Below, in pieces: positions 1 through 10,162 of a stretch of DNA of 64,000 nt. Below the pieces are notes generated by a model. It made no database searches. It saw nothing but the letters and a program-made list of their open reading frames with translations, and was not told the origin of the DNA. Origin of the DNA: Diphasiastrum complanatum (Eukaryota; Streptophyta; Lycopodiopsida; Lycopodiales; Lycopodiaceae); the NCBI GenBank assembly GCA_029204225.1, contig CM055115.1:8675466-8739465 (forward strand). Reading direction: 5' to 3'. The first letter of the stretch is position 1. Every line of letters starts with the position of its first letter. A program made the position numbers and the translations under genes.

Positions 1-767
1 AATGACTGAAATTCAATGAAAAAATTATCCACATGAGCTTGCATGTTTCCAAATTCTCTTAGAAGAATTTTCTCTCTCGTTTCCTCACTGAACCGCAAGC
101 CAATTTGCTCGATAAGCCTTTGATGTGAATTAGACGTAGATTTACCCCATTCGCCCGTCGAACAAATCGCAATCAGTTTAGCGGAGTAAGAACTATCCAT
201 GTGAAGCAATCCAAACAGAAGAATCATTGAAACGAAAGAAATTATGCTCTTGATGGGGTAAATTACTGCGCAAGGATCAAATTGCTTTGCATATCTGCTA
301 CCCAAATTCCAAAGCTCCTCCTCTGCCTCAAGTTTCATATCAACAAATTGCTTGTTTGCTTGATGTATTCTGGACATCTCTCGTCGGCAATGATTTAGAG
401 CCTGAACTATGGTATCATAGTCATCCCCACCTGCTTGAAGAGCTTCAACCGCTATATGGACTACCCGCCCATAAATTTGCAATCTGGAAATACCCGTCAT
501 CAAAGCTTTATAAACATTCATAAGTCGCATTGTCTCATCCATCAGAGTACTAAAGCATTTTAATGGAAAAACAACCTTCTCCACTAGATCCAAAACGACT
601 GCAAGAGAAGATCTGAGAATATCCACAGCATACTGCATCCAGTCTACTGTGAAAAACTTATCTCCAATTGACTCTTCCAATTTTTGCAGACATGACGACA
701 AATTGTCGTGAAATGACATATTGGCAGCACCATGACCGTGAGATCACAGCGAATTTACAAAAACCAT
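1..767 (-). pseudogene. BPS1-like gene, copy A (partial at window edge, nonsense-mutated)
   Basis: This is a near-identical copy of the intact BPS1-like gene at 19652-20596, read on the minus strand from an ancestral ATG at 765-767. Codon 8 is TGA (744-746) where the intact copy has CGA, a change expected from deamination of a methylated CpG. An internal ATG at 717-719 (MSFHDNLSS...) restarts the same frame, which stays open to the left edge, so the 3' part lies outside the window. If translated from the internal start, it would lack only the first 16 residues. One methionine in the hydrophobic segment is replaced by isoleucine. The upstream TATA box and (CT)n tract are retained. I call it a pseudogene because of the early stop, but use of the internal start cannot be excluded. 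Confidence 0.75.
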
Positions 768-1909
768 GGCGGTGTTTCTTCAGGCAGAGTTAAGGAAGCA
801 ACCTTTGCCGTCTGTGTATTTTGCAGAAATCAAGGTAAGGCTACCGGCCTACCGCTGTACCTTCTGAAATAGCTTGAGAACGTTGTCAAGACAAAAAAAT
901 TATGAAGTAAAATTCGCCTTGAGATTGTCGACGAACCCAGCTACGGATTATCACTGACTCAGAGGTTCGAAGGAATTTATTGAGTTCCGTCCTCTGTCTC
1001 TTACATTCAACACGTCTGCATTCAAGTATCTTCTTGGCAAATCGTTCGCGGTCTCACTCTCGCTCGCTCGCGCTCTCTCTCTCTCTCTCTCCCTCTCTCT
1101 CTCAATCAAATGTGTGGTGTTCTCTCTATCGATCTCTATTTATATGCTATTTGGACACCTTCAAAACCCTATTCGCTACATAATAGGTAGTACCCTAGAA
1201 CGTCTAAATGCATACTGGACCCCTAAGAGGGCTAAAAAATGGGACCAAAAAACACTTTGGATACCAACCCAACAAAGTGATCCAAGGGAGTTGCCTGGAA
1301 TATGACTAGGTAATAGAATGCCATGATTAACCTCGATACTCGTTATTTATTTAGCCAGGTCGGACTATGCATCGCATTTTCAAGTTGCACCGCATGCCAA
1401 AGTGGTATTTGTCTTTCAAAGAAGAGCAAATATGTCAACAAGGTGAGAATGAGGGTCTTGAGCTAGAGCCTATACTACATCATGGGTGACTAGGAGGAGG
1501 CTATGCTAGACATCACTAGTTGGCCTTTAGGTATCATGATTCAGCCCTATCTCCTCAGGCTTTACTATGAAGAATTTAGGATTTCACTTTTAGGTTGTTT
1601 ACACGTTGCAGACTGATAGATATTATAACGAATTTGTGATTTGCTTTTATGAAATTTGGATAATGGAATTATAGAAGTTGGAACTACATGCCATTCATCG
1701 TTTATGTATGTACTAAGATTTCGGACTTGTCACTTGTATTTCAATTATGGTAACAAGCATTACTTCCCCTCTCATCAGACAAGCATTCATTGCATGGAAT
1801 AACAATGATCACTTAAATAAGAATAATGAGATTCTACTATATGAGCAAAACTTCATAAGTATAATCTTGAAAATAGCATAGAGAGAGTAAATCATTCACA
1901 TCAATAAAA
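768..1909 (-). promoter_or_regulatory. 5' flank of BPS1-like copy A, with TATA box and (CT)n tract
   Basis: This block is shared with the upstream regions of copies B (18507-19651), C (30583-31685) and D (60421-61569). Reading toward the gene on the minus strand it has a TATAAATA box at 1137-1144 and then a (GA)n tract (seen as CT on the plus strand, 1073-1103) with a GCGAGCGAGC stretch. The purine tract starts about 35 bases downstream of the TATA box, so it would lie in the 5' leader. GA tracts in plant leaders are known targets of BBR/BPC proteins; binding here is inference. The short open frames in this block are not supported as genes. Confidence 0.5.
1073..1103. repeat. (CT)n microsatellite in the leader of copy A
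   Basis: An almost pure CT run with one CC interruption. The equivalent tracts in the three sister copies differ in length and interruptions, as expected of slippage. Confidence 0.9.
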
Positions 1910-2034
1910 TGAGAATAGACTAACTCACTAACTTCACTTCATTCCATTTCAAAGAAATATGCGAGAACAAATGCTCTTTATATAGCCTCGTAGATGTTCT
2001 AAATATGAAATAACCGTCTTAAGTTCCATAACCA
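1910..2034 (-). repeat. copia-1 3' LTR, copy A
   Basis: A 125-bp terminal repeat beginning TGGTTATGGAA and ending in TTCTCA on the minus strand, with an internal TATATAAAG. The same sequence occurs at 5452-5576, 9178-9302, 18391-18506, 29114-29234, 31686-31801, 41542-41666 and 61570-61694. The exact ends are uncertain because I find no clear target-site duplication. Confidence 0.65.
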
Positions 2035-2254
2035 CTTCTTGGCATTGGCCCTTCGATAATCGCAAGCCTGAATCCATTGGTGAGTGAGCGAGTTTACAAT
2101 TGATCAGATTGTATCTGATAAGGGTATTGTGAAGATACCGTTGCTGAGTGATAAAGATCAGACTTCTAGCTCCGTCTCTGTGAATTTGAATAACAAAAGT
2201 GAGCTTCGTCCAGATCGGTCATGTCAAGTTCGGAAGACAACATCTGTTTAGCAA

Positions 2255-2638
2255 GCATCTTATTCACTTGGTCTCCCTCTGTAAAAAGCTTTGCAGCACC
2301 CAATTTGGTGTCCTATAGCCAAAGTTATGAGCATCTGAAGTTTTGCAATTTTGTGAGTAAAATTGGCAAAATTTGAAATTGTTCTGATTGCATGCCAGTC
2401 ATTTCCCTAATTTGTAGGACTGTGCTTGCATGGATTAGTTGCATGTTGATTCTCAGAGTGATTCTGACATGCATGAGAGATTTACAATGGATTTGAGTGG
2501 TCATACGCATGTGCTCTTACAGTTGGGTTACAAATCAATGTTAATGGATGACAAATTCCGTAAAACTGAAGTTTACGTAGGAAAATTCCGTAATGACATT
2601 TGTAACTGTGCTTTGCATGCCAGTTTGACATTGGGGTA
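2255..2638. repeat. Anonymous dispersed block X, copy 1
   Basis: About 380 bases shared with 27503-27905 and 61915-62310. It is AT-rich with no convincing coding frame. In this copy and at 61.9 kb it replaces the reverse-transcriptase part of copia-1, whereas at 27.5 kb it stands alone. This suggests it is a separate insertion, or deletion scaffolding, that was later carried by duplication. Confidence 0.6.
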
Positions 2639-4620
2639 GTCCATTGATTATAGGCACGCTTGAGCCCGAGGCTCGAATTGTCGTATCGGAGGCAAAGGCA
2701 TCGAAGGTTTGCATGGAACTTTGCATTTGCCTTTGAAATCGTGAAATTGATCGTCGATAAAGACTGTATCCCTACTGAGTAAAATATGCTAGGTATCGAA
2801 GTCGTATAGCTTGGTCAGATGAAGTGTATCCAGTAAGGATGGTCTTGAGACCTCGGAAGTTGAATTTCTTCCTGGTCTCCTTCGGGATGTGCGCATAGGT
2901 GATGCATCGGAACACTCGAAGGTTCTTCATTGAAGCCTTAGATCCTGTCCAAACCTCATGTGGTGTTTTGCCTATGAGGGCCTTATCGAACATTTGTTTT
3001 GGACGTAGGCTGCAATGGAGACAGCTTCAACCCAGAAGCTCTGCAACAAAGATTCATGTGCCAGCATACATTTGGCTGACTCTACCAGGGTACGATTCTT
3101 CCTCTTGGCTAAGCCATTAGATTGAGGCGAATAAGGAGTGATAAACTGTTGTTCAATGCCTTGGCTTGGTAGTACTCCTTGAATTTAGTAGAGATGTACT
3201 CTCCACCATTATTGGACCTCAGGGCTTTGATTTGTCTGCCAATTTCTTTCTCTGCATGCTCCTTGAAGATTCTGAAACAATTGAAAGCTTTTGACTTTCT
3301 CTTGATAAAGTACACTAAGCAATCCGCTAGAAACATGCTGATGGCTTGATCTAAATGGTTTCATGGCCAGTTTACAAACTAGACAAAGTAGATAATTTGA
3401 CTTTCCTATCTGGATAATCGAGATCAACAACAATAGATTGTTTAGACATTTGTTGTACAAAAGAATAATTTAGGTGACAAAGTCTATAATGCCAAAGTGA
3501 ACTGTTATTTCTTTGAATAGAAGTACTAAGAGCCTGACTAGAGGTAGAACAACAATGATTTAATCTATACAAGTATCCATGTCTCTTTCCGAGTGCTAGG
3601 ATCCTGTCTTTCCTATTAACTACTTTACACTCATCGGATTCAATTTCTACTTTATGTCCTAGATCTGTAATTCCGCTAACAAAGATCAAATTTGTAGATA
3701 GATTTGGTACATGCAATACATTTCAAAGTAGCTTAGATTGATTGTTTGCAAAGCTCAATCTTACTGTACCTTCACCTTTGATAGCATGTGTGCTATTGTT
3801 GCCCATGTGAACATATCATTTGGTATTGGAAGGCGTATAGGACTCGAAATAGCCAATATGTCTACTCATTTGCTGTGTGGCTCCGGAGTTCAGAAACCAG
3901 GAGCTGTTGTTGGATGTTTTTTGATGGCTAGTCATTAAGGCATCATTATCCGATTTTTGAATCCACTGTGGTGCTTTTGTACCTGCATTTGTCACCTGTT
4001 TCGACTACCCCTTGCTGTTGTTATTTTCTTGCAGTATGCGACAATCTTGGATCTTGTGGTTGGTTCACCGGAATACGTGCATAATAGCTACCTCTTTGTT
4101 GGCTAGTTTGACTACTCTTGACGTTGTGTCGGTTCATGATTTAGCTTTGGTTGCTTTGGGCCTTTCTTCTTTTGCTGAGTTCAGCCTTTGTTCGTGTATA
4201 AGGCATGAGAGTCGACACTTGAGGAACTAGAGACTTTGTTCCTTCTCCTCTCTTCCTAACACAACATTGTCATGACTCTTGAAAGAGTCAATTCAGGGTG
4301 TGTCAAGATGATCATCACACAACTGTCGTATGAGCTTTTAAAGCTTGAAAGTAGTGTCATTACTACATCTTGATCATCTATGACAGAACCAAAAGTGGCC
4401 ATTTGCTTTAGCAGGTTCTTGAACTGGTTGATGTGATTCTATAGGGAATCTCGTTGGTCATCTCGAGCGAGAAAATGTTCTTTCTTAGATGTAGCTTGGA
4501 AGCTATGTCGCGCACATCGTACAGAGTGCTCAAGATGTCCCAGACTTCCTTGGAGATCTGAGCTTCATACACATGGCCGATTTGAGTGTCTGATATATTG
4601 AGGATGATCAGCGCAAAGAC

Positions 4621-4807
4621 TTAGAATATGCTTTGCACAGGAACACAGATCATGCTACACAGTAACACAGACAGAAAACACTCTCCACAGAAAGCTCACA
4701 TAGCAACTGTATTTCTCAAAATGAAATTACGTTGTACATATAGTTGTTCACTCAGGCAACCCATGCATGATCCAAGTTGCCATTGGCGGGATGCATGTCC
4801 CATCGAC
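4621..4807 (-). repeat. Truncated inverted LTR of copia-2
   Basis: This is the reverse complement of the LTR at 5811-6045, starting exactly at its TTAGAAT terminus and stopping about 50 bases short of the other end. It abuts copia-1 gag at 4620. The gag 5' part reappears in the opposite orientation at 5577-5800, next to the intact LTR. The pair therefore looks like the two sides of a copia-2 insertion in copia-1 gag, later split by an inversion or deletion. Confidence 0.75.
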
Positions 4808-4817
4808 TTGCCTCATG

Positions 4818-5451
4818 GGTAAATTTATAGGCAAAACCTTATATAATGTGCAGCTGTTATATGGAAGACTCGAGTACTGGTCACTTACGAAAAAGATGTA
4901 CCCTCTTTACACATGCTCAAGAAGAAAAGTTCTGCTGCGTCAAGTGATTCTTCTGATGCAATTCATGTTATAACTTTGTTCACATACAAACTGAAGCAGC
5001 TGGGACATCGACAAGCAAAGATGTACCCCAAAACAACAGTTGATGATCGATGCAACAATAGAGACTGGTCATTTTCTTTTCAACATCGAGTGCGAATTTT
5101 TGTATAGATTACAACAACGATATCGTATCCATTTGCGCAGTCCCAAATCTTCGTATTCAAACTTTTATAGATTTTTGGAAGGAGCACATTACAACAATTC
5201 ATCTACATTTGGAGGACCTGCTCAATCTGAGGATGAGGACATGTGATAACATGGCATGATCTACTTGCCTCTTATTTCGATCTACATAATGCAAAATAAT
5301 TATTTCTTATGATAGTTTGTTTGTTGTTTAAAAAAGAATGAGCTTAGAATAGATTAAGTGTATTTTGATACCAGGTCGAAGATCAAATCGATCCATGGTC
5401 GATTTTCATTTCGACCCAGAGTCCATATGTTATTATGATCCTTGTCAAAAG
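4818..5451 (+). repeat. Unit B: anonymous block upstream of copia-1, copy 1
   Basis: The same sequence, or parts of it, precedes the copia-1 5' LTR at 8949-9177, 28735-29113 and (inverted) 41667-42205. Because it flanks every copia-1 5' end, it is best read as the host sequence into which copia-1 originally inserted. No protein frame is conserved across the copies, so short frames here are rejected. It is AT-rich and contains no recognised motif. Confidence 0.6.
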
Positions 5452-5800
5452 TGGTTATGGAACTTAAGACGGATATTTCATAGTTAGAACAGCCACGAGG
5501 CTATATAAAGAGCATTTGTTCTCGCATATTTCTTTGAAATGGAATGAAGTGAAGTTAGTGAGTTAGTCTATTTTCATTATCAAGTCACTGATAGTTATTA
5601 GTATCGCTTAGACTAATATCCACCTGGATTTCCAAGGGAAAGCCAGTGCTATCATGGACAAGCTTGATGGAGCCAATTACCATATGTAGAAATTTAAGAT
5701 GAGAACTGTGCTAATGGCTAAGGAATTGTATGACGTTGTTATAGGTGCAGAGGTAAGAAACAAAGCTGACGATGTTGCAATATCTCGATGGAAGCTGAAG
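5452..5800 (+). mobile_element. copia-1 5' LTR and start of gag (fragment)
   Basis: The LTR (5452-5576) is followed by a leader and the beginning of Gag (MDKLDGANYH... then RTVLMAKELYDVV...). There is an in-frame TAG after the first residues, also seen in the left and right arm copies. The fragment ends at about 5800, where copia-2 begins. The missing continuation of this gag is found at 4620 and below on the opposite strand. Confidence 0.8.
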
Positions 5801-5810
5801 GTCCTTTGAG

Positions 5811-6045
5811 TTAGAATTAAAGTAGAATCATTGTGTTACTGTACTGTGGGTCCTATCAGTGGACGGGACATGCCTCCCGCCAACGGCAACCTAGGTCTTG
5901 CATGGGTTGCCTGAGTGAACAACTATATGTACAGTGTAATTTCATTTTGAGAAATACAGTTGCTATGTGAGCTTGCTGTGGAGAGTGTTTTTTGTCTGTG
6001 TTACTCTGTAGCATGATCTGTGTTCCTGTTCAATGCAAATTCTAA
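5811..6045 (+). repeat. copia-2 5' LTR
   Basis: The right end is fixed by the primer-binding site three bases downstream and by the truncated inverted copy at 4621-4807, which ends at the same TTCTAA. The left end is placed at TTAGAATT because it mirrors the AATTCTAA right end. This gives non-canonical termini instead of TG...CA. An alternative left end a few bases earlier, at TGAGTTAG, is possible. Confidence 0.65.
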
Positions 6046-6047
6046 GT

Positions 6048-6060
6048 TGGTATCAGAGCC
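6048..6060 (+). other. Primer-binding site (initiator tRNA-Met) of copia-2
   Basis: TGGTATCAGAGCC matches the sequence complementary to the 3' end of plant tRNA-iMet, used to prime minus-strand synthesis by most plant copia elements. It lies two bases after the LTR. Confidence 0.9.
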
Positions 6061-7220
6061 GTACAGGGAGTGTACACAGTACAACATCGTCGTTGAAGAG
6101 AGCTTCGGGAGAACTGTCTTCTGAGAGTTCGGGGTTTACGGCGGGTTGAAGACGGAAATAGAAGCACTGGTGCACGGTTTCTAGTTTCTAGAGGCTTGCT
6201 AAGCTTAGCAGAGGGACTATTAGCCTGTGCATAGCATCAAACAGGGAAAAATTTGGTGAAAATTTGACAATTTTGAAGCCAGCTGAAAATTGAAACCGGG
6301 TTTGGGGTTACGATTTTTATACATAACTGGTGATTTCTTCATTGTTTGTGCACCATTTTGGATGTCGTAAGGACAAGAAGAAAGCTAATCACATTGTCAA
6401 CCAGCATGGAGAGATTCTGAGGTTTATGTCAGAGATTTGTCTCCAGAAAATTAACCTAGCAGATTTGCGGTAAAAGGTGAAAAAAAAGCCACTTTGTCAA
6501 GTTGAGCTAAAATCACCGTTTCTCCACGGAATTTCTTGAGTGAACACTCTACAGACTTGGAATCAGTAGGGCGACCCTGCTCCAAGCCTCAGATCGTTCT
6601 CAAATCGATCCAGAGGCGAGTTAGATCAAACAAAAATGAGTGTGGGGAGGCGCGGCCGTAGACAGGGAGGTCGGGACTGTTCGCGCATGGAACCAGGGTG
6701 AGAGCATAGCGTTTCTAAGTGGATAGTGTCTACAAGACTCTCCATTGGTGCACAGAAGTGTTCAGATCCGTTGGATAGAGGAGTTACAAGATCGACGGCT
6801 CAGATTGTGCTACCTAGAAGGGATATCCACAGTTGGATCAGATTCAGCCATTGGATGGAGTCTGAAGGGTTGTTGAAGAGGGCCCTGAAGAAGTGAAGTG
6901 CATTTTAGCCTTCAACTTCATTAAAAATTTTCATACTGAAATTGGAGCTGGGTCCCTTCACAAGTGAAGAGTGGAGTTTCTTCAAGGTGAAGAAACAGTT
7001 CAAAAACTAGAAAAGTCCCTATCTTTGGGTCCTTTGTCTGTTTTGACCCAAACGAAAGGCTATAACCTCCATACGAAGGGCACCCAGACTGTACCTGCAA
7101 GTACGATACAGCAAAACAGAGTGATTGCAGCGGAGAAAGTGTTCGGAGTACGCCAGAAGTGCAGGTCACTATTTTCAACTTCTCACATCATTGTTGGCCT
7201 CGACATACTGTTTTTAGCCT
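6061..7220 (+). other. copia-2 untranslated leader
   Basis: About 1.16 kb between the primer-binding site and the Gag start. Short frames on both strands (for example 6971-7279) are not conserved or recognisable and overlap the real start. It would hold the packaging and dimerisation signals, but I see no specific motif. Confidence 0.5.
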
Positions 7221-9083
7221 ATGGCAGAAGTTTTAAGCAGTTTTGCGATGGCAAACATGGGAGAGGCCATTTTGAGTGAAAGTAGGAAATTAGACGAGAT
7301 TTCTAACTATGCAGTGTGGAAATTCAAAATGAAAAACATATTGATGGAGAAAGACGTGTGGGAAGTCGTCACAGGTGATGAGAGAAGGCCGCCAAATGAA
7401 GCAGATATCAAAGTGTTCGACAAAAAGATGAGGAAAGCTTTGACCTTCATTAACTTGTCAGTGAAGGATCACATCATTACCCACATTTGTGATGCTGTGA
7501 CACCCAGACAGGCATGTGATGTGCTAAAGGAGCAGTTTGAGATGTCAAATCCGTCAAGAATCATGTTTCTGAAGTCAAAGTTGAATAGTGCCCGCATGGA
7601 GCAAGGAGAGAACATTCAGATGTACATGATCAGAATCAAGACAATGAGAGATGAACTGCATTCTATTGGTGAGCGCATACGTGACGTGGAGCTGGTGCAC
7701 AATGCATTGTGTGGCATTGCAGAACCCTATCAGATGTTTGTGAGCGGAATAGCATCAACAGAAAGATTGCCAACCTTTGACAAGCTCACGGAAATCTTGA
7801 TGCAGGAAGAGCAACGACGAGAAATGGTGAAAGCTAGACGTCAAAATACTGACAATCAGGCACTTGCGACACGCCAAAAACAAGGCAAGGGCAAGGGCAA
7901 GAAGAAGTCTAAGCAGCAATTTGCCAAGTCTCAAGAGGACAAGGGATCTTCCAGTAAAACTAAGAAGAAAGGCAAGTGCTTCCATTGTGGTAAAAAGGGC
8001 CATTGGAAGAGTGAATGTCGCAAATTCTTGGCGGTACAAGTCAAGGGGAAACCAAAACAAGCAGGTAACCTTGTCGATGAGGGTGAGATTGAAGACTCTA
8101 GCATCTTCATATCTGCATTGTCATCTAATCAAGATGATCAAGCATGGTATATTGACTTGGGAGCCACAAGACACATGACAGGTAACAAGAATTGGTTCAG
8201 TAGTTTGAAGGTGTCGGATAATGGAACATCTGTTTCACAAGCAAATGGTGAGGTGTGCAAGATCAAGGGAATAGGCACCATTTCAATCCAACTACTTGAT
8301 GGCAAAAGCAGGATGATCAGGGAGGTACTTTACGTACCAGGTGTGAAGAAAAATCTACTTTCTATTGGAGTCATTACTGATCAAAAGTTGAAAGTGGAAT
8401 TCGCCCATGATCGTTGCTTTGTGAGGGATGTGAACCAAAAGTTCAAAGTTATTGCGGATGGAGTAAGAGAGCCCAATACAAAATTGTACAGGTTGAATGC
8501 TACAATTAAGGGGCAACACGGACTTGTATCGTCCATTCCATCGCAAACTGAGTTGTGGCATAAGAGGCTTGGTCACTTGAACTTGGGAGGCCTCAGTTTG
8601 ATGAGAAAATTGGAGATGGTAACAAGATTGCCTACCATAGAAGATCACTTGAAATCGATGTGCGAATCCTGTGTATATGGGAAGCAGCATCGAGAGAAGT
8701 CCAATAAAGGGGGTGTTGCAAGAGCAAAGAACATTTTGGATTTAATCCACACAGATTTATGCGGGCCTATGAGGACCATGTCCTTAGGTAAAGCCTTCTA
8801 TTTCATGTCCTTTATTGATGGTATGTCACGTAAGACGTGGATCTACTTCTTGAAGAAGAAATCAGATGCATTTGATAACTTCAAGAGCTTCAAAGCATTG
8901 GTCGAAAATCAGACAGGTAGGAAGATCAAAGTTCTAAGATCAGATAGTGTCCCAAATTTTCATATTCAAACTTTAATAGATTTTTGGAAGGAGCACATTA
9001 CAACAATTCATCTACATTTGGAGGACTTGCTTAATCTGAGGATGAGGACATGTGATAAAAAGAATGAGCTTAGAATAGGTTAA
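7221..9083 (+). CDS. copia-2 Gag-protease-integrase polyprotein, truncated and fused to unit B
   Basis: The frame is 620 residues. Gag (UBN2-like) covers about 24-200, followed by a lysine-rich stretch (211-252). The zinc knuckle is C253, C256, H261, C266 (CFHCGKKGHWKSEC). The protease motif YIDLGATRHM has the catalytic D312 but Leu in place of the usual Ser after it, which may impair activity. GAG-pre-integrase has H447, H452, C481 and C484. The integrase core has its first Asp in TDLCGP (D512) and its second in LRSD (D575). The break comes at residue 576. The last 44 residues are read from unit B and have no catalytic Glu. A normal copia polyprotein is 1,300 or more residues, so only the first 45% is present. 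The start chosen is the first ATG, and a second in-frame Met is at residue 10. Integrase would be inactive. Confidence 0.88.
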   Translation: MAEVLSSFAMANMGEAILSESRKLDEISNYAVWKFKMKNILMEKDVWEVVTGDERRPPNEADIKVFDKKMRKALTFINLSVKDHIITHICDAVTPRQACDVLKEQFEMSNPSRIMFLKSKLNSARMEQGENIQMYMIRIKTMRDELHSIGERIRDVELVHNALCGIAEPYQMFVSGIASTERLPTFDKLTEILMQEEQRREMVKARRQNTDNQALATRQKQGKGKGKKKSKQQFAKSQEDKGSSSKTKKKGKCFHCGKKGHWKSECRKFLAVQVKGKPKQAGNLVDEGEIEDSSIFISALSSNQDDQAWYIDLGATRHMTGNKNWFSSLKVSDNGTSVSQANGEVCKIKGIGTISIQLLDGKSRMIREVLYVPGVKKNLLSIGVITDQKLKVEFAHDRCFVRDVNQKFKVIADGVREPNTKLYRLNATIKGQHGLVSSIPSQTELWHKRLGHLNLGGLSLMRKLEMVTRLPTIEDHLKSMCESCVYGKQHREKSNKGGVARAKNILDLIHTDLCGPMRTMSLGKAFYFMSFIDGMSRKTWIYFLKKKSDAFDNFKSFKALVENQTGRKIKVLRSDSVPNFHIQTLIDFWKEHITTIHLHLEDLLNLRMRTCDKKNELRIG

Positions 9084-9177
9084 GTGTATTCCGATACCAG
9101 GTCAAAGATCAAATCGATCCATGGTCGATTTTCATTTCGACCTAGAGTCCATATGTTATTATGATCCTTTTCAAGAG

Positions 9178-9302
9178 TGGTTATGGAACTTAAGATGACT
9201 ATTTCATATTTAGAACAACTACTAGGCTATATAAAGAGCATTTGCTCTCGCATATTTCTTTGAAATGGAATGAAGTGAAGTTAGTGAGTTAGTCTATTTT
9301 CA
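9178..9302 (+). repeat. copia-1 5' LTR, copy B
   Basis: 125 bp, TGGTTATGG...TTTTCA, with CTATATAAAG as a likely TATA element near the middle. It matches the 3' LTR at 18391-18506 apart from substitutions and a roughly 10-bp deletion there. Confidence 0.65.
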
Positions 9303-9424
9303 TTCTCAATTCACTGATAGTTATTACTATCGCTTAGACTAATATCCACCTGGATTTCCAAGGGAAAGCCAGTCCTATCATGGACAAGCTTGATGGAGCC
9401 AATCACCATCTATAGAAATTTAAG

Positions 9425-9901
9425 ATGAGAACTGTGCTAATGGCTAAGAAATTTTATGACGTTGTTATAGGTGTAGAGGTAAGAAACAAGGCTGACGATG
9501 CTACAATCTTTCGATGGAAGCTGAAGGATGGCAAAGCCTTTGCGCTGATCATCCTCAATATATCAGACACTCAAATCGGCCATGTGTATGAAGCTCATAT
9601 CTCCAAGGAATTCTGGGACATCTTGAGCACTCTGTACGATGTGCGCGACGTAGCTTCCAAGCTACATCTAAGAAAGAACATTTTCTCCCTCAAGATGACC
9701 AACGAAGATTCCCTACAGAATCACATCAACCAGTTCAAGAACCTGCTAAAGCAAATGGCCACTTTTGGATTTGTCATAGATGATCAAGATGTAGTAATGA
9801 CACTACTTTCAAGCTTTCCAAGCTCATACGACAGCTGGGTGATGATCATCTTGACACACCCTGAATTGACTCTTTCAAGAGTCATGACAATGTTGTTTTA
9901 G
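9425..9901 (+). pseudogene. copia-1 Gag (UBN2-like) remnant, left arm
   Basis: 158 residues with typical copia Gag sequence: an N-terminal WKLKDGKAFALIILNISD-like segment, then ISKEFWDILSTLYD, then a helical SLQNHINQFKNLLKQM segment. The ancestral start is upstream (about 9380, MDKLDGANHH) but is cut off by an in-frame TAG before the Met at 9425. The frame ends at a TAG at 9899-9901. Beyond it the C-terminal zinc-knuckle region is present only as broken frames (9905-10160). Confidence 0.8.
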
Positions 9902-10162
9902 GAAGAGAGCAGAAGGAACAAAGTCTATGGTTCCTCAAGTGTTGACTCTCATGTCTTATACACCAACAAAGGCTCAACTAAGCAAAAGAAGAAAGGCCTA
10001 AAGCAACCAAAGCTAAATCATGAACCGACACAGCATCAAGAGCAGTCAAACTAGCCGACAAAGAATTAGCTGTTCTACACATATTCCGATGAACCAACCA
10101 CAAGATCCAAGATTGTCGCATACTACAAGAAAAGAACAACAGCAAGGGGCAGTCGAAAACAA

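Larger units (their letters stand above)
1910..4620 (-). mobile_element. copia-1, copy A: decayed Ty1/copia retrotransposon, gag side cut at 4620
   Basis: Reading right to left, the element carries Gag (about 4620-4250), protease (about 3980-3720), GAG-pre-integrase with the HHCC zinc motif (3716-3372) and integrase core (3336-3109). After these come the IN C-terminal/linker region (2993-2772) and a 125-bp 3' LTR (1910-2034). Frames are broken by stops and shifts throughout. The protease motif reads LNSGATQQM, with Asn for the catalytic Asp, and the integrase reads LRSNNGGEY, with Asn for the second catalytic Asp, so the proteins would be inactive. Most of reverse transcriptase and all of RNase H are missing. 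A 0.38-kb anonymous block (2255-2638) sits where reverse transcriptase should be. The 5' end continues, in opposite orientation, at 5577-5800. Confidence 0.85.
5811..8948 (+). mobile_element. copia-2: Ty1/copia retrotransposon, 3' half missing
   Basis: A 235-bp LTR (5811-6045) is followed by a primer-binding site complementary to the plant initiator tRNA-Met (6048-6060). A leader of about 1.16 kb and one long Gag-protease-integrase frame from 7221 follow. The element stops at 8948 inside the integrase core. Reverse transcriptase, RNase H and the 3' LTR are absent here. The stop point is also the outer end of the large inverted repeat. The frame has no stops before the break, so this is among the youngest elements in the window. 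The reverse transcriptase at 42501-43091 could belong to the same family, but no shared sequence proves it. Confidence 0.88.

Noticed and set aside
287-523. Plus-strand frame (also at 59880-60176 and minus 19896-20192) repeated in several copies
   Set aside because: It is the antisense of the BPS1-like coding region. Its apparent conservation follows from the gene on the other strand.
980-1305. Serine/leucine-rich frames at the (CT)n tract
   Set aside because: They are translations of a microsatellite in the BPS1 leader, on the opposite strand to the gene.
6048-6060. tRNA gene
   Set aside because: The match is to the complement of the 3' end of tRNA-Met only, next to an LTR, which is a primer-binding site. 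No tRNA, rRNA or snoRNA gene was recognised in the window.
7755-8060. Minus-strand frames inside copia-2
   Set aside because: They are antisense shadows of the Gag basic region.
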